Shown: one piece after another, positions 50,396-62,381 of the stretch | Position numbering within the stretch: position 1 is the first letter of the stretch | Layout of the letters: every line of letters begins with the position of its first letter | NCBI RefSeq assembly: GCF_019049655.1 | Contig: NZ_JAFMOX010000059.1 | Coordinates: 62,001 to 126,000 of the forward strand | DNA length: 64,000 nucleotides | Direction: 5' to 3' | From: Rahnella rivi | GTDB lineage: Bacteria; Pseudomonadota; Gammaproteobacteria; Enterobacterales; Enterobacteriaceae | Translations under genes and position numbers: made by a program | Notes under the pieces: generated by a model | Database searches by the model: none | What the model saw: only the letters and a program-made list of their open reading frames with translations | Told to the model about the DNA's origin: nothing

Positions 50396-51388
50396 TCAGT
50401 TACGGGGGTTGTAACTCTTCACCATGTTTCGCCCCAGCACAATCACAGAACCCAGAATAATACCCAGAACGGCACCAAGCAGTAAAATTAACACTTTCTT
50501 AGGGCTGTCTCTATGTATTGGCAGATCAGGTTTCATAACGTAGCGAAGCGAATAAGTTGAATCAGGTTTAGATTTTAACGCAGCGATAGCTAACAATGTT
50601 TGACGAGCCTGAAAATAAGAAGCATCTAATGGCAATGGCCGTGTGGCTTCATTTTTAATGGTGGCAGACAATGCATCGCTACCAAGAACAAAAAGAGTGT
50701 CTTCGGAGAGTGTTTCAGCCTGCTGAACCAGAGTATCTTTAATATTGGCCTGTTGGGCAACCAGCAATGCCTGATTCAACATTTTCAAACGAAGATCTTT
50801 CTTCTCCAGAGCGACCTTTTCCTGAGTTGCTAAATCCTCTTTGAGGTCTTCAACTTTAGAATTGATGCTAATTTGCAAGTCATTATCAAGTTCAGTAACT
50901 ACCCGCTTGTTAATCTGCTGTATGTAAGTCGTGAGGGTTTTTTGTGCCTCCCCAGCAGTTTTAGCGGTATAACTGATTTTGAGAGGGACAGGTTGATCTT
51001 TAACGGCCGGAGTTATTATAAGCTTTTCCGGATCCGCCTGATTATCAAGCTGTTCAGATAAAGCAGAAATTGAAGCATTGAACCGGCTGAAAAAACGTTG
51101 TTGAACATCAACTACTGTGGGAGCATTTGAAGGATTCTGGCTGTACAACACACTCATCGCATTGTTGTAGTTAGCTATTTGACCAGAATCTGGATAAGTT
51201 ATAATTGCATCTGAAGTCCATTTTTGTTTGGCTACCAGCACATAAACTGTCGCTAAAATAATTGCAAGTACCATAACAGAGATTATGACAACTTTCCCAC
51301 GCCACAACTGCATGAGAACATCGATCAGGTCAATCTCTTCATTTTGCTTCGAAGACAGGTTATTTGTCATTTTATTATCTTGATTCAT
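50396..51388 (-). CDS. wzzB: O-antigen chain length determinant Wzz
   Basis: Wzz sets the modal length of O-antigen made by Wzy. The 330-residue protein has the two-helix layout of the family: TM1 at about 37-57 (VVIISVMVLAIILATVYVL), a long helical periplasmic domain, and TM2 near the end (VLILLLGAVLGIILGSVIVL) preceded by the Pro-rich PDLPIHRDSPKK. The start ATG at 51388 is chosen over the TTG/GTG extension; the ATG at 51370 is also possible. It lies between the his operon and gnd, a classical location. Confidence 0.93.
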   Translation of the reverse strand: MNQDNKMTNNLSSKQNEEIDLIDVLMQLWRGKVVIISVMVLAIILATVYVLVAKQKWTSDAIITYPDSGQIANYNNAMSVLYSQNPSNAPTVVDVQQRFFSRFNASISALSEQLDNQADPEKLIITPAVKDQPVPLKISYTAKTAGEAQKTLTTYIQQINKRVVTELDNDLQISINSKVEDLKEDLATQEKVALEKKDLRLKMLNQALLVAQQANIKDTLVQQAETLSEDTLFVLGSDALSATIKNEATRPLPLDASYFQARQTLLAIAALKSKPDSTYSLRYVMKPDLPIHRDSPKKVLILLLGAVLGIILGSVIVLGRNMVKSYNPRN

Positions 51389-51536
51389 GATTACCCTACA
51401 GAAAACAGTCACATTTGGTCAGTGATATGTGTCCATCGATTATAGACAGATTTATTTCGAAATTTTCCATTAAAAGTAATAATTTTCTTAAGAATCCCCC
51501 GAAAAAATAACTTAGGGTATTTATAGAGGGATATGC

Positions 51537-51563
51537 AAAAAAAACGCCCCTGATCTGGGGCGT
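51537..51563 (-). terminator. Terminator after gnd
   Basis: On the minus strand ACGCCCC and GGGGCGT form a 7-base stem with a 6-base loop, followed directly by eight T residues, 20 bases past the gnd stop. It is a classic intrinsic terminator. Confidence 0.88.
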
Positions 51564-51583
51564 AGTAGATTAAACAGCTTATA

Positions 51584-52993
51584 TTAATCCAACCATTCAG
51601 TATGGAATACGCCGTCTTTATCAGTACGTTTGTAAGTATGTGCACCGAAGTAATCGCGCTGTGCCTGAATCAGGTTAGCTGGCAGAACCGCTGAACGGTA
51701 GCTGTCGTAGTAATTGATCGCAGCAGAGAACGTTGGCGTTGGAATGCCGTTCTGAACAGCATAAGACACCACATCACGCAGCGCTTGCTGGTATTCATCA
51801 GCGATATTTTTGAAGTACGGAGCGAGCAGCAGGTTAGCAATGGAAGCATTCTCAGTATACGCATCGGTAATTTTCTGCAGGAACTGGGCGCGGATAATGC
51901 AACCGGCACGGAAGATCTTAGCGATTTCGCCGTAGTTCAGATCCCAGTTGTTTTCATCAGAAGAGGCTTTCAACTGTGAGAAGCCCTGAGCGTAGGAAAC
52001 AATTTTGCCCAGATACAACGCGCGACGCACTTTCTCGATGAACTCAGCTTTGTCACCCTCGAAAGGTTTAACCGCCGGGCCAGACAATACTTTTGACGCA
52101 GCTACACGCTGATCTTTCAATGAAGACAGGTAACGGGCAAAGACTGATTCAGTGATCAGAGTCAGTGGCTCGCCGAGATCCAGAGAGCTCTGGCTGGTCC
52201 ATTTACCAGTGCCTTTGTTGGCCGCTTCATCAAGAATAACGTCAACCAGGTATTTACCTTCTTCATCTTTCTTAGTGAAGATATCTTTGGTGATGTCGAT
52301 AAGGTAGCTGTTGAGCTCACCTTTATTCCAGTCAGCAAAAGTAGCAGCAAGTTCTTCATTGTTCAGGTTGAGAGACTGTTTCAGCAGAGAATAAGCTTCA
52401 GCAATCAGCTGCATGTCACCGTATTCAATCCCGTTGTGAACCATCTTGACGTAGTGGCCTGCACCATCTGCGCCAATGTAAGCGACACAAGCATCACCAT
52501 CATCAGCACGTGCAGCGATTTTCTCGAGGATGGGAGCAACCAGTGCATACGCTTCTTTCTGACCACCAGGCATGATAGATGGGCCTTTCAGTGCGCCCTC
52601 TTCTCCGCCGGAAACGCCAGTACCGATAAAGTTGAAGCCCTGCTCGGACAGTTCACGGTTACGACGAATGGTGTCTTTATAGTAAGTGTTGCCGCCATCG
52701 ATGAGGATGTCGCCTTTATCCAAATGCGGAGTCAGGGATGCGATGGTTTTGTCAGTTGCTTCACCGGCTTTCACCATCAGCAAGATACGACGTGGTTTTT
52801 CCAGCGAGTCAACAAACTCTTCGACGGTGTAGTGCGGGACCAGATTTTTACCCGGGTTTTCAGCGATGACTTCATCAGTCTTGTCGCCGGAACGGTTAAA
52901 AATGGAAACGGAATAACCACGGCTTTCGATGTTAAGCGCGAGGTTACGGCCCATGACCGCCATACCGACAACGCCGATCTGTTGTTTGGACAT
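51584..52993 (-). CDS. gnd: 6-phosphogluconate dehydrogenase Gnd
   Basis: Gnd oxidatively decarboxylates 6-phosphogluconate to ribulose 5-phosphate in the pentose phosphate pathway. The 469-residue protein starts [20 protein letters not shown] and has the NADP fold, [37 protein letters not shown] and the C-terminal [17 protein letters not shown]. Length and motifs are standard. It marks the end of the O-antigen locus, as in many enterobacteria. Confidence 0.98.
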   Translation of the reverse strand: MSKQQIGVVGMAVMGRNLALNIESRGYSVSIFNRSGDKTDEVIAENPGKNLVPHYTVEEFVDSLEKPRRILLMVKAGEATDKTIASLTPHLDKGDILIDGGNTYYKDTIRRNRELSEQGFNFIGTGVSGGEEGALKGPSIMPGGQKEAYALVAPILEKIAARADDGDACVAYIGADGAGHYVKMVHNGIEYGDMQLIAEAYSLLKQSLNLNNEELAATFADWNKGELNSYLIDITKDIFTKKDEEGKYLVDVILDEAANKGTGKWTSQSSLDLGEPLTLITESVFARYLSSLKDQRVAASKVLSGPAVKPFEGDKAEFIEKVRRALYLGKIVSYAQGFSQLKASSDENNWDLNYGEIAKIFRAGCIIRAQFLQKITDAYTENASIANLLLAPYFKNIADEYQQALRDVVSYAVQNGIPTPTFSAAINYYDSYRSAVLPANLIQAQRDYFGAHTYKRTDKDGVFHTEWLD

Positions 52994-53139
52994 TACAAAC
53001 TCCTGTCTTTAGGATGGGTGCTACGACTACGATGCCGTACTGAATGCATTTCTGATGTTAACTCAGGAGATGTGAAGTGGATAGAGTTAGATGCCGCATT
53101 GCATTCAGTTGGTGGACTATCATTCAGAAAGGTGAAACC

Positions 53140-54510
53140 TTATGAAGAAAGAAGTTTCATAATTTCTGCAGTCTTTTGCTTCATCAGCAACTCATCACCG
53201 CGGGATTCAACATTTAACCGCACAACAGGCTCAGTATTAGAACTTCTAAGATTAAATCGCCAATTCTCAAAGCTCATACTTATTCCATCAGTATGATCAA
53301 TCTCCTGAGCCAAAGGAGCAAAATGTTGATAAACATGGTCTATAGAAACTTTAGGATTAGCTAATTTACTGTTTATTTCCCCACTCGCTGGCCATGCAGC
53401 CACTCTATCTTCAACCAGTTGACTAAGTGTCTGACCCTTTAAACATAAAAGCTCAGCCACTAACAGCCAAGGGATCATTCCACTATCACAATATGCAAAA
53501 TCGCGGAAGTAATGGTGAGCACTCATTTCACCACCATAAATAGCATCTTCTTCGCGCATACGTTCTTTGATGAAAGCATGCCCCGTCTTCGACATAATCG
53601 GCGTACCACCGCCTTTAGTCACAATATCGATAGTATTCCATGATAGTCGAGGATCGTGAATGATCTTCGAACCTGGATTTTTTTCTAGAAATGCGGCTGC
53701 GAGTAATCCGACAATATAATACCCTTCGATAAACTCTCCTTTTTCATCGAACAAGAAACACCTATCAAAATCTCCATCAAAAGCAATACCCATATCGGCA
53801 CCATGCTTGACTACAGCATTACTGGTATCAGAACGGCACTCGGGCAATAATGGATTTGGGATACCATTAGGGAAAGTTCCATCAGGTTTATGATGAACTT
53901 TGACTAATGTCAGTGGAATATTTAGCTTTTTGAAACGCTTCTCGATTGCATCAATAATTGGCCCTGCAGCACCGTTGCCAGAGTTAATAACAAACTTTTT
54001 CGGAGTAATATTATCAACATTTACATAAGAAAACAGGTGATCGATATATTGGTCGACTACAGATATTTTTTCGTAACGTCCCCTATTGGAATCATCTACT
54101 GGAGAGAAATTGTTTTCCTCTGCTAAACGTTGAATATCTCGAAGTCCTGAGTCACCGCTGATTGGTCGTGAATCGCGGCGAACCAATTTCATGCCGTTAT
54201 AATCCATTGGGTTATGACTGGCGGTAACTTCTATGCCGCCATCAACGTTGAGATGAGAAGTAGCAAAGTAAATCTCTTCTGTTCCGGATAAACCAATGTC
54301 CAGAACATCTACTCCTGCATCCTGTAAACCTCGCGCTAGTGCCAACTTCAAAGATTCACTGCTAAGGCGCACATCACCACCCAAAACAATTGTTTTAGGT
54401 TTTAAATATTCACCAAAAGCACGGCCAATTCTCCATGCTATATCTTCATTGAGCTCTTCACCCAAACGGCCACGGATATCGTAGGCCTTAAAACATGTTA
54501 GAGGGGGCAT
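53140..54510 (-). CDS. manB: Phosphomannomutase ManB
   Basis: ManB interconverts mannose 6-phosphate and mannose 1-phosphate for GDP-mannose synthesis. The 456-residue alpha-D-phosphohexomutase has the phosphoserine loop [13 protein letters not shown], the metal-binding [12 protein letters not shown], the sugar-binding [13 protein letters not shown] and the phosphate-binding [13 protein letters not shown]. Its DNA is AT-richer than flagellar and his genes. It lies four bases after the upstream glycosyltransferase gene. Confidence 0.96.
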   Translation of the reverse strand: MPPLTCFKAYDIRGRLGEELNEDIAWRIGRAFGEYLKPKTIVLGGDVRLSSESLKLALARGLQDAGVDVLDIGLSGTEEIYFATSHLNVDGGIEVTASHNPMDYNGMKLVRRDSRPISGDSGLRDIQRLAEENNFSPVDDSNRGRYEKISVVDQYIDHLFSYVNVDNITPKKFVINSGNGAAGPIIDAIEKRFKKLNIPLTLVKVHHKPDGTFPNGIPNPLLPECRSDTSNAVVKHGADMGIAFDGDFDRCFLFDEKGEFIEGYYIVGLLAAAFLEKNPGSKIIHDPRLSWNTIDIVTKGGGTPIMSKTGHAFIKERMREEDAIYGGEMSAHHYFRDFAYCDSGMIPWLLVAELLCLKGQTLSQLVEDRVAAWPASGEINSKLANPKVSIDHVYQHFAPLAQEIDHTDGISMSFENWRFNLRSSNTEPVVRLNVESRGDELLMKQKTAEIMKLLSS

Positions 54511-54514
54511 AATA

Positions 54515-55258
54515 TCACTTTATAAATTGAGGTAATTTAGATAAGTTTTTAAACAAAAGTGCAATTGGCCAAAAAAGGCCATTCATTTTGATTACGTTTA
54601 CGTCTTCTCTAGACTTTTGAATTATGTTTTTCAATGAACGATTGCTTATACCGCCAACGCGCATTTTAGTGAGCACCCTTGGCAAATATACAGCTTTTGC
54701 TTTGTGAACCCATAGATATCTAAGCAGGGAATCGTAATCAGCAGAAATTTTATAGTTTAAATTAAAAACACCCCATTCAATATAACGAGAGCGCTTCATA
54801 TAGAAACTGGGGTGAGGTGGCATCCACCCATATTTCAGTTTACTGACGTTATAATCCCCACTTTTCCATTTTCTGACCACAAGATTTGTATTGTCCTGCG
54901 AAACATATTCTAAATCCGCATAGACAGCATCGAAGTTACCTTCTGAAAATTTTGAAACAATATCAGTTATAGCATCAGGATAAGCTAGAATATCATCAGA
55001 ATGTAAGAATCCTATTACATCACCAGTAGCAGCAGATATTCCCTTATTCAGAGCATCATAAATACCTTTATCGGGTTCACATATAACAGTTGACACACGA
55101 GTTGAGTACTCATTTATGATCTCAAGTGTATTATCTTTCGAATTCCCATCAACAATAATATACTCGATGTTATTATAAGTCTGACTTTCAAGTGATAAAA
55201 TTGTATCTTGTATTGTTTTCGAACTGTTAAAGGTCGCCGTAATAATAGTAACTTTCAT
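54515..55258 (-). CDS. Family 2 glycosyltransferase (WcaE-like)
   Basis: The 247-residue cytoplasmic GT-A enzyme starts [20 protein letters not shown] and has the [10 protein letters not shown] nucleotide-sugar/metal motif and [13 protein letters not shown]. The layout resembles colanic-acid WcaE-type enzymes, which often lie in GDP-fucose clusters. The donor and acceptor cannot be read from sequence. The ATG at 55258 lies two bases after the manC stop; the TTG at 55264 is less likely. Confidence 0.82.
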   Translation of the reverse strand: MKVTIITATFNSSKTIQDTILSLESQTYNNIEYIIVDGNSKDNTLEIINEYSTRVSTVICEPDKGIYDALNKGISAATGDVIGFLHSDDILAYPDAITDIVSKFSEGNFDAVYADLEYVSQDNTNLVVRKWKSGDYNVSKLKYGWMPPHPSFYMKRSRYIEWGVFNLNYKISADYDSLLRYLWVHKAKAVYLPRVLTKMRVGGISNRSLKNIIQKSREDVNVIKMNGLFWPIALLFKNLSKLPQFIK

Positions 55259-55260
55259 GG

Positions 55261-56676
55261 TCAATATCCCACACCTCGATCATCGACACGAACAACATCA
55301 TCTTCAGATAAGTAGATCCCTGTCCTGACTTCAATAATTTCAAGGGGAATCTTACCTGGATTTTCAATTGAATGGGCGATTCCGATCGGTATATATGTAG
55401 ACTCGTTTTCAGTCACTAAATATGTTTCATTACCTCTTCGAACTTTGGCTGTTCCGCTAACAACTATCCAATGTTCGGCACGGTGGTGATGTATTTGTGT
55501 GGCGGTGCGTTGTTCTGGATTAACAGTAACTTTTTTTACGTGAAATCTGGCACCCTCGGAAACTGCATCATGCGATCCCCATGGTCGGTAAACCTCACGA
55601 TGCTGGAGATACTCTGTGCGATTGAGTGCTTTTAATTTATTAACAATTTCCTTTACATCTTGTACGTGGCTTTTATTCGCAACCAGAAGAGCATCTTTAG
55701 TTTCTACTATGACTAAATTATCTACGCCGACAGTCGCCACTAATTTATTTTGCGAGTAAATATAGCTGTCATGCGTGTTAAACGTAATCACATCGCCACG
55801 TACTGCATTATTTGAATCATCTTTGGCATTCACGTCCCAAAGGGCAGACCAAGAACCCACATCGCTCCACTCTGCATCCATCGGCACTAGTACAGCGTCT
55901 TCTGTCTGCTCCATTACCGCGTAATCGACAGACTCCTCAGGACAGAGAAGGAATTCATCATCGTCTAGTCTGATAAAATCTAAATCAGTATGTTGCCCCG
56001 ATAATGCCTTTAAGCAAGCGTTGTAAATTTCAGGGCGAAACTTTTTGATTTCAGATAAGTATTTTGATGTTTTAAAAAGGAACATGCCACTGTTCCAATA
56101 ATATTTTCCTGTGGATAAATATTCACACGCTTTATCCATATCTGGTTTTTCAACAAAAGCATCAACCTCATAGGCAGAATTACCCACTGGTTCGCCTTGC
56201 TTAATATAACCGTATCCCGTTTCAGGATATGATGGCACAATCCCAAAAGTAACTAGCTTTCCATTTTCAGCATGTGGCAAAGCAACTTCAACTGCCCTTA
56301 AAAAAGCATCCTCATCTTTAATGACATGGTCTGCTGCTAAGATAAGCAGAAGAGGATCATTTTGATTCTGTTGTGCCTGTAGTGCGGCAAGTGTAATTGC
56401 GGGAGCGGTATTACGACCAACAGGCTCTAAAAATATGCCACCGTATGATATATTTTTTGAACGAAGCTGTTCAGCAACTATAAAGCGGTGCTCTTCATTA
56501 CAGATGAAATAGGCGGGTAGATGTGACACATTTTCCAATCTCGAAATAGTATTTTGCAACATAGTGCTTTCCGAGGTTAAAGCAAGAAATTGTTTGGGAT
56601 AAAGTGCACGTGACAAAGGCCACAAACGACTACCAGCACCACCAGCCATAATTATTGGCAGCAATTTAGATGACAT
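55261..56676 (-). CDS. manC: Mannose-1-phosphate guanylyltransferase ManC
   Basis: ManC forms GDP-mannose from mannose 1-phosphate and GTP. The 471-residue product has the pyrophosphorylase signature [27 protein letters not shown] and a C-terminal cupin/PMI-like domain ([29 protein letters not shown]). The frame reaches to 56727, but the ATG at 56676 gives the family start. Gmm begins eight bases upstream in the same direction. Confidence 0.96.
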   Translation of the reverse strand: MSSKLLPIIMAGGAGSRLWPLSRALYPKQFLALTSESTMLQNTISRLENVSHLPAYFICNEEHRFIVAEQLRSKNISYGGIFLEPVGRNTAPAITLAALQAQQNQNDPLLLILAADHVIKDEDAFLRAVEVALPHAENGKLVTFGIVPSYPETGYGYIKQGEPVGNSAYEVDAFVEKPDMDKACEYLSTGKYYWNSGMFLFKTSKYLSEIKKFRPEIYNACLKALSGQHTDLDFIRLDDDEFLLCPEESVDYAVMEQTEDAVLVPMDAEWSDVGSWSALWDVNAKDDSNNAVRGDVITFNTHDSYIYSQNKLVATVGVDNLVIVETKDALLVANKSHVQDVKEIVNKLKALNRTEYLQHREVYRPWGSHDAVSEGARFHVKKVTVNPEQRTATQIHHHRAEHWIVVSGTAKVRRGNETYLVTENESTYIPIGIAHSIENPGKIPLEIIEVRTGIYLSEDDVVRVDDRGVGY

Positions 56677-56683
56677 ATCATTA

Positions 56684-57142
56684 TTACCTATTCTGAAAAT
56701 AGTTTTTTGTATACAAATGAACATCATCAGATTTCATGAGTTCATTTATGTCAAACCATTTATAACTATTATGTTGTTCTAAAGGCAAGCGTTCTAAATT
56801 AACATCTTCATTTACATCATATGCGAGCACAACATAATGAGTGGAGATGTTGTCACTAGCATAGCTATCTTCATAATGATGCTGATATACACCTCGGAGA
56901 GCAGCACCATTAAATTCAAGAGGTGTTTTTAACTCATCGAATGTCAACCGAAGAAATGCATCTTCAATTTTTTCATTTTTACGGATACGACCACCAGGGA
57001 CAAACCAAAAATTCTTTGCTGGTTTATTAAGCCGTTTCCCCAAAAGAAACTCGCCGGAGCTATTTTGTATAATGAAGTCAATGGAAACGAGAGGTGTATT
57101 TTGAATAACTCTCAGAAAATCATCATCACTTAACAGATTCAT
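56684..57142 (-). CDS. gmm: GDP-mannose mannosyl hydrolase Gmm
   Basis: Gmm hydrolyses GDP-mannose and GDP-glucose and may balance nucleotide sugars in the cluster. The 152-residue Nudix protein shows the atypical box of this family ([22 protein letters not shown]), in which one of the usual catalytic glutamates is missing, as in E. coli Gmm. It lies four bases after fcl and seven before manC. Confidence 0.93.
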   Translation of the reverse strand: MNLLSDDDFLRVIQNTPLVSIDFIIQNSSGEFLLGKRLNKPAKNFWFVPGGRIRKNEKIEDAFLRLTFDELKTPLEFNGAALRGVYQHHYEDSYASDNISTHYVVLAYDVNEDVNLERLPLEQHNSYKWFDINELMKSDDVHLYTKNYFQNR

Positions 57143-57146
57143 AATA

Positions 57147-58109
57147 CTATTTTCTTATCAGTTGCTGATTTTCCAAAAACCAGGCGTAGGTTTTTTCCAA
57201 CCCTGTTTTCAAAGCGGTTGTGTAGGTCCAACCCATGTCGGCCAAGCGCTCAACATTCATCAATTTACGTGGTGTACCATCAGGTTTGGAGCTATCAAAG
57301 GATACTTTTCCTTTGAAATTAACAACATCTGCAATGGTCAAGGCCAGCTCTTTAATAGAGCAATCTTTTCCGGTTCCTACGTTAATATGAGATAACATTT
57401 CATGAGTATTTTCATTATAGGTAGACTGGGACAAATTCATTACAAAAATGCTGGCGTCAGCCATATCATCTACATACAAAAATTCTCTCATTGGCTGTCC
57501 GCTCCCCCAGACAACAACTTCTTCATCATCGTTAAGCATTGCCTCATGAAAGCGACGTAACAAAGCAGGAACGACGTGCGAGTTTTCAGAGTGAAAATTA
57601 TCATTCTCCCCATACAAATTTGTAGGCATTACACTGCGGTAGTCTCTGCCATATTGCCTGCTGTATGACTCACACATTTTTATTCCGGCTATCTTTGCTA
57701 TTGCATAGGGCTCGTTCGTCGGTTCAAGGACACCAGTAAGTAAAGCGTTCTCTGCCATTGGTTGATCAGCATTTTTAGGATAAATGCAACTTGACCCCAA
57801 AAATAATAATTTCTGAACTCCTGACAAGTGAGCAGCATTTATAACGTTGCATTCGATCATCATATTTTCATATATGAATTCAGCGGGAAAAGCATTGTTA
57901 GCATGTATCCCACCCACTTTGGCGGCTGCCAAATAGACCTCATCTATATTCTCAGTTGAAAAGAATTCACTTACATCTTTTTGTGAAAGAAGATCAAGTT
58001 CCTGATGAGTACGGGTAATTAATTCGACATTTGAGATGGATGACAACTTTTTATAGATAGCCGACCCTACCATGCCACGATGACCTGCAATAAATATTCT
58101 TTTTTTCAT
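57147..58109 (-). CDS. fcl: GDP-L-fucose synthase Fcl
   Basis: Fcl epimerises and reduces GDP-4-keto-6-deoxymannose to GDP-L-fucose with NADPH. The 320-residue SDR protein has [31 protein letters not shown], the [11 protein letters not shown]yr/Lys pair and the C-terminal [19 protein letters not shown]. It is two bases after gmd, forming the GDP-fucose gene pair. Confidence 0.96.
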   Translation of the reverse strand: MKKRIFIAGHRGMVGSAIYKKLSSISNVELITRTHQELDLLSQKDVSEFFSTENIDEVYLAAAKVGGIHANNAFPAEFIYENMMIECNVINAAHLSGVQKLLFLGSSCIYPKNADQPMAENALLTGVLEPTNEPYAIAKIAGIKMCESYSRQYGRDYRSVMPTNLYGENDNFHSENSHVVPALLRRFHEAMLNDDEEVVVWGSGQPMREFLYVDDMADASIFVMNLSQSTYNENTHEMLSHINVGTGKDCSIKELALTIADVVNFKGKVSFDSSKPDGTPRKLMNVERLADMGWTYTTALKTGLEKTYAWFLENQQLIRK

Positions 58110-58111
58110 CT

Positions 58112-59218
58112 TTAACTTTCCACAGAAATTGAAACGTCATAACCATTTGCTTTCAGTAACGCATGCTGTTTTGCCTTGCTGAGATCATGTCTTATCATTT
58201 CTGTACACATCTCCTCAACAGTAATAAGAGGTTCCCATCCTAAGACATTCTTAGCTTTACTCGGGTCACCTAATAAGGTTTCAACTTCTGCAGGACGGAA
58301 ATATCGAGGATTAACAGAAACAATAGTATCCCCAATTTTAACACCCGGTGCATCTTCTCCAACAACCGAAACTACTGTCGCAATTTCATCAATCCCGGTG
58401 CCACTAAATTGCAACTCGATACCGAGCTGAGCAGCTGACATACGGACAAATTCTCGGACAGAGATTTGTTTGCCTGTTGCGATTACAAAATCATCGGCTT
58501 CATTTTGCTGCAGCATCATCCACTGCATACGGACATAGTCTTTTGCATGCCCCCAATCCCTCAAAGAATCCATGTTGCCTAATTGGAGAGTAGTTTCTAA
58601 ACCTTGAGCAATATTAGAAAGCGTACGGGTGATTTTTCGGGTGACAAATGTTTCTCCACGACGCGGAGACTCATGATTAAAGAGGATGCCATTGCAGGCA
58701 TACATCCCATAAGATTCACGATAGTTCACAGTGATCCAATAAGCATACATTTTAGCGACAGCATAGGGTGAGCGTGGATGGAAAGGGGTTGTCTCTTTTT
58801 GAGGAATTTCTTGCACCAAGCCATATAACTCAGAAGTGGAAGCCTGGTAGAAGCGAGTTTTATTTTCTAATTTGCAAATACGGATCGCCTCTAAAAGTCT
58901 CAAAGTGCCAATCGCGTCGACGTCTGCGGTATATTCTGGCGACTCAAATGAGACGGCAACGTGGGACATAGCCCCCAGATTGTAAACTTCATCAGGTTCA
59001 ATTTCTTGCATTAAACGGATCAAGTTAGATGAGTCTGTGAGGTCGCCATAATGCAGATGAACATTTTTACTATTGCTCAGCGCGCTATCAATACGTTCTG
59101 TGTTAAAAGACGAAGTCCTGCGAATGATACCATGAACCTCATAGCCCTTTTCTAATAAGAGTTCAGCTAAATAAGAACCGTCTTGACCAGTAATACCCGT
59201 GATTAATGCTTTTTTCAT
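58112..59218 (-). CDS. gmd: GDP-mannose 4,6-dehydratase Gmd
   Basis: Gmd converts GDP-mannose to GDP-4-keto-6-deoxymannose. The 368-residue SDR protein has [44 protein letters not shown] and [20 protein letters not shown]. The last part includes the [18 protein letters not shown] segment. It overlaps the upstream glycosyltransferase by four bases. Confidence 0.97.
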   Translation of the reverse strand: MKKALITGITGQDGSYLAELLLEKGYEVHGIIRRTSSFNTERIDSALSNSKNVHLHYGDLTDSSNLIRLMQEIEPDEVYNLGAMSHVAVSFESPEYTADVDAIGTLRLLEAIRICKLENKTRFYQASTSELYGLVQEIPQKETTPFHPRSPYAVAKMYAYWITVNYRESYGMYACNGILFNHESPRRGETFVTRKITRTLSNIAQGLETTLQLGNMDSLRDWGHAKDYVRMQWMMLQQNEADDFVIATGKQISVREFVRMSAAQLGIELQFSGTGIDEIATVVSVVGEDAPGVKIGDTIVSVNPRYFRPAEVETLLGDPSKAKNVLGWEPLITVEEMCTEMIRHDLSKAKQHALLKANGYDVSISVES

Positions 59219-60261
59219 TTTGGATCTCTTATTTCATTATAGAAATTTAAAGTTTGCTCTGCCATCTTCGACCATGAATATTTTTGAGAATGCTCAAATC
59301 CGGTAGCGATCAAATTACTGCGATAAACATCATCTTTTAGTACCACCAATGCATCACTAATCTTATCACTTGTAATATCGTCTATTAAAATTGCAGCGCC
59401 TGAAGCTATCTCACTCACTGAAGAACTATTACTACCGATGACCGGACAACCAGATTTCATAGCCTCAATAACTGGAATACCAAATCCTTCATACAATGAC
59501 GGATAGATTAAACAATAGGCTTGTGAATATAAATCATTAAGAAGGACTTCTGTTACATAACCGGCATGTCGATATCTTCCAGGAACATTCCCTTCCAAAA
59601 AGTTAATCTCGTCATTAGTAAACTGCCCGCCACCAACAACAACAAGATTTAAGTCAGAATGAGTCGACAATGACTGGACACAGGCGCTAAAGTTTTTATA
59701 TCCATTTCGTGCACCGACGAAAAGCACATATTTCTCTGAAGATTTTTTGTTTGCTGCAGGCTTAAAATCACCCACACCGTTATATATTACTTTAATTGGT
59801 ATATTGGCTGCTTCTGGAATGAATTTTAATAAATCTTTTTTTGTACATTCTGAAATGCAAATAATACCATCGCTCCCTAAGATAGCTCTCTTCTTTTGCC
59901 AATGATGTACATAACTTTTAGCGCCACGAGAAAAAATCTCTTCAGTGAAGTCATGAACTGTTGTGATTACAGTTAACTCGCTCCTGATTTTTTTATTCGG
60001 CAAGCGATAATAGCTTGAGTGGAAAATAGAACTTCCTTTTTCGAAAAAACCCAGATCAACATCAAGAAACCGTTCAATGTTCATATTTAATCGAGTCTTA
60101 GTATTTACAGGCAACCCTTCAACATAAGGATTATTATTATCGTAAACAATCAAACTATAGGAAATATCATTTTTTTTAATTTCTTTTATCAACTCATCGA
60201 AATAAACAGAAATCCCACCCGACTGTTGCAGGGAGAAAATAATACCGTCAATTATAATCAC
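59215..60261 (-). CDS. Family 4 (GT-B) glycosyltransferase
   Basis: The 348-residue protein starts [20 protein letters not shown] with the glycine-rich acceptor-site region of GT4 enzymes. It has the C-terminal donor-site motif [20 protein letters not shown] (the E-x7-E pattern). It probably transfers a mannosyl or fucosyl residue during O-unit assembly; the specificity is not determinable. It lies 30 bases after wzy. Confidence 0.85.
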   Translation of the reverse strand: MIIIDGIIFSLQQSGGISVYFDELIKEIKKNDISYSLIVYDNNNPYVEGLPVNTKTRLNMNIERFLDVDLGFFEKGSSIFHSSYYRLPNKKIRSELTVITTVHDFTEEIFSRGAKSYVHHWQKKRAILGSDGIICISECTKKDLLKFIPEAANIPIKVIYNGVGDFKPAANKKSSEKYVLFVGARNGYKNFSACVQSLSTHSDLNLVVVGGGQFTNDEINFLEGNVPGRYRHAGYVTEVLLNDLYSQAYCLIYPSLYEGFGIPVIEAMKSGCPVIGSNSSSVSEIASGAAILIDDITSDKISDALVVLKDDVYRSNLIATGFEHSQKYSWSKMAEQTLNFYNEIRDPK

Positions 60262-60291
60262 AAGCTCTCCAAGTAATTAGCCAGATATTCT

Positions 60292-61473
60292 TTAAATTGA
60301 ACAAAGAAAAGTTAGCCCCATTTTATGCAGTACTTGACATTTTTGCTCTGCACGGGCGTAAAGACCACGGTCATCTAAATAGTTAACTTGCTGAAATATT
60401 GTTGTTTGATTTAAAATCCCGTATCTTGAATGGTCGTAAAGCAAAGGGCGTGCAATTTGAGATATTAAGAATAAGTACAACCATATTCTAATAAGTGGTA
60501 TTTTTGCCCTATAATTTATCTTTTCAATAAATATTGAATTAGAAATATTTGCACTCAAAAAAATAACTAAAAATGGTACACCATACCAACCAATACGAGT
60601 CATTACTGGCATCATCTTTCCAATAATGATGCTAAAGCTAAAATACAAAACCACGCCAGGTATTATTATATTTAGAGAGGATTTTTGGAAATCATTATGC
60701 TTGTTAATATTGAGATATGTTTTTATGACTATAAATAATAACAAAAAGTCAAAAATAGTACCAATACCCGCCGAAAATTGTGGCTGGTATGCTTCAGAAC
60801 TCAGATAGTAACTAAGTTTTTGCTGCGCAATACTACCTGGCTGCAAAAGCATATACACCATATTTAAAGTTACAACAGGCATTACCAAAAATATAATTGA
60901 TACAATTAACACACCGAATGAACTCAGCTTAGATAATCTTACTGAAATCATTGGGATTAGAAAAATCAAACCAATTAAAGCAGTCGTATGAAATGTTGTT
61001 GCCAATATGATTAATAATGCGTACTTGTACTTTTCTTTACTAAACAAGTAAGGAATGGCAATTAATAATAATGAAATAGCTATCGATTGTCGTATAGCCT
61101 CAATATAAATAACCCAACTAAAAAAACTCATTAACGCGAAAAATATAAATGCTGGATTTTCGAATTTCTTTGAGAATCGATTGATTGCATAAACATTAAA
61201 GGCAACAATTAGCGCGTTATACCCAAGAAAACCAAGCCCACCAAATGCTGAAACAAATATATTAAAACCGAACTCGAAAGTCGGTGTATTTACAGTACAA
61301 ATACTATTTTCAATACAGTCATAATTCAGAAAATATCCTATCCAATCACCTCCAGCTGGGTAGGTACATGCAAATGTTATAAAGGTGATGATTAAAGATA
61401 ATATTCTTCCTTGTCTCTGAAAACCATAAGCCGCTATGAATAACAACAAAGTAAAATAGATAAAATAGATCAT
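60292..61473 (-). CDS. wzy: O-antigen polymerase Wzy, EpsG-like
   Basis: The 393-residue protein is almost entirely hydrophobic, with roughly ten to twelve membrane segments and a large loop. It starts MIYFIYFTLLLFIAAYGFQR and has the EpsG-type early motif TYPAGGDWIGYFLNYD. Membrane polymerases are recognised by topology and position, as sequence is poorly conserved. Its place between two glycosyltransferase genes and near wzx supports the call. AT-rich codons support horizontal origin. Confidence 0.78.
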   Translation of the reverse strand: MIYFIYFTLLLFIAAYGFQRQGRILSLIITFITFACTYPAGGDWIGYFLNYDCIENSICTVNTPTFEFGFNIFVSAFGGLGFLGYNALIVAFNVYAINRFSKKFENPAFIFFALMSFFSWVIYIEAIRQSIAISLLLIAIPYLFSKEKYKYALLIILATTFHTTALIGLIFLIPMISVRLSKLSSFGVLIVSIIFLVMPVVTLNMVYMLLQPGSIAQQKLSYYLSSEAYQPQFSAGIGTIFDFLLLFIVIKTYLNINKHNDFQKSSLNIIIPGVVLYFSFSIIIGKMMPVMTRIGWYGVPFLVIFLSANISNSIFIEKINYRAKIPLIRIWLYLFLISQIARPLLYDHSRYGILNQTTIFQQVNYLDDRGLYARAEQKCQVLHKMGLTFLCSI

Positions 61474-62381
61474 CGTTTTACCATGAAAATAATGAAAATT
61501 AAGATTGAATAAGCTTTTTTACTTTGAAAAAAAATCGCTGGAAATATTTCTTTAAAAGCAAAATCAACGCTTTTTTTACCTTTGATGTCTACTCCCTGCA
61601 GAATATCATTCGATGGTATATTTTTTGCTTCGTCAAGTAGAGTGTTTATACTTCCACGATACTTTATCATCTTAGTAATATTCTTATTTAATGATAAAAG
61701 TTTTTTAATAAAGCCTTTATTTCCACCACCAACGACGTTGTTGCTATGTTGCCTATACCGAATAGTTCTAACGTCGAGGTATTCGAGACCGTTTTCAGTG
61801 GCGGCGTTTAGTGCCAACCAATTATCATGCATTGTTATTCCTGCAGGTATTGGCAGGCATTTATCTAACAATCTTCTATTAAGTATAGTAGTACAACCAT
61901 AAACGCTACATTTCCACAATAGTTGCACAGGGTTTAAATTCTTCAGAGGATCGATAGAATTACTTTTATAAAAGCTCTCAGATATCGTGACTAACTTGTC
62001 GTCTACAATTTCTAAGTCACTAAAAACCATCAGTGGTTTATCAAACGTATCTCTTGCAGAGATATAAGAAAACAGTTTCTCAACTCGATCATGATTCCAA
62101 TAGTCATCTTGGTCGGCTAAAAGGACATAGTTTGCACGAGTCGCACTGAGTGCACAGTTGAAATTGTTAACAACCCCTCCCTGCCTTTCAGTATTAATCA
62201 GCTTTATTCGCGGATCTATTTTTTCGTATTTGTTAATAATGTCGAGTGTTTTGTCAGTTGATGCATCATCACTTATGTAGAGAGTCCATGAAGAGTATGT
62301 TTGATTAATAATAGAAAGTATTTGCTCTTCAATATAAGACTCTCCATTATAGGTTGCCATAGCTATATCAACGTGAGACAT
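61470..62381 (-). CDS. Family 2 glycosyltransferase (rhamnosyltransferase-like)
   Basis: The 303-residue GT-A protein starts MSHVDIAMATYNGESYIEEQ and has LYISDDASTDKTLDI and the donor-site VLLADQDDYWNHDRVEKL. This layout is common in rhamnosyl and other deoxyhexosyl transferases, which would fit the rfbC gene nearby. The ATG at 62381 is inside the end of wzx (14-base overlap). The exact sugar is unknown. Confidence 0.82.
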   Translation of the reverse strand: MSHVDIAMATYNGESYIEEQILSIINQTYSSWTLYISDDASTDKTLDIINKYEKIDPRIKLINTERQGGVVNNFNCALSATRANYVLLADQDDYWNHDRVEKLFSYISARDTFDKPLMVFSDLEIVDDKLVTISESFYKSNSIDPLKNLNPVQLLWKCSVYGCTTILNRRLLDKCLPIPAGITMHDNWLALNAATENGLEYLDVRTIRYRQHSNNVVGGGNKGFIKKLLSLNKNITKMIKYRGSINTLLDEAKNIPSNDILQGVDIKGKKSVDFAFKEIFPAIFFQSKKAYSILIFIIFMVKR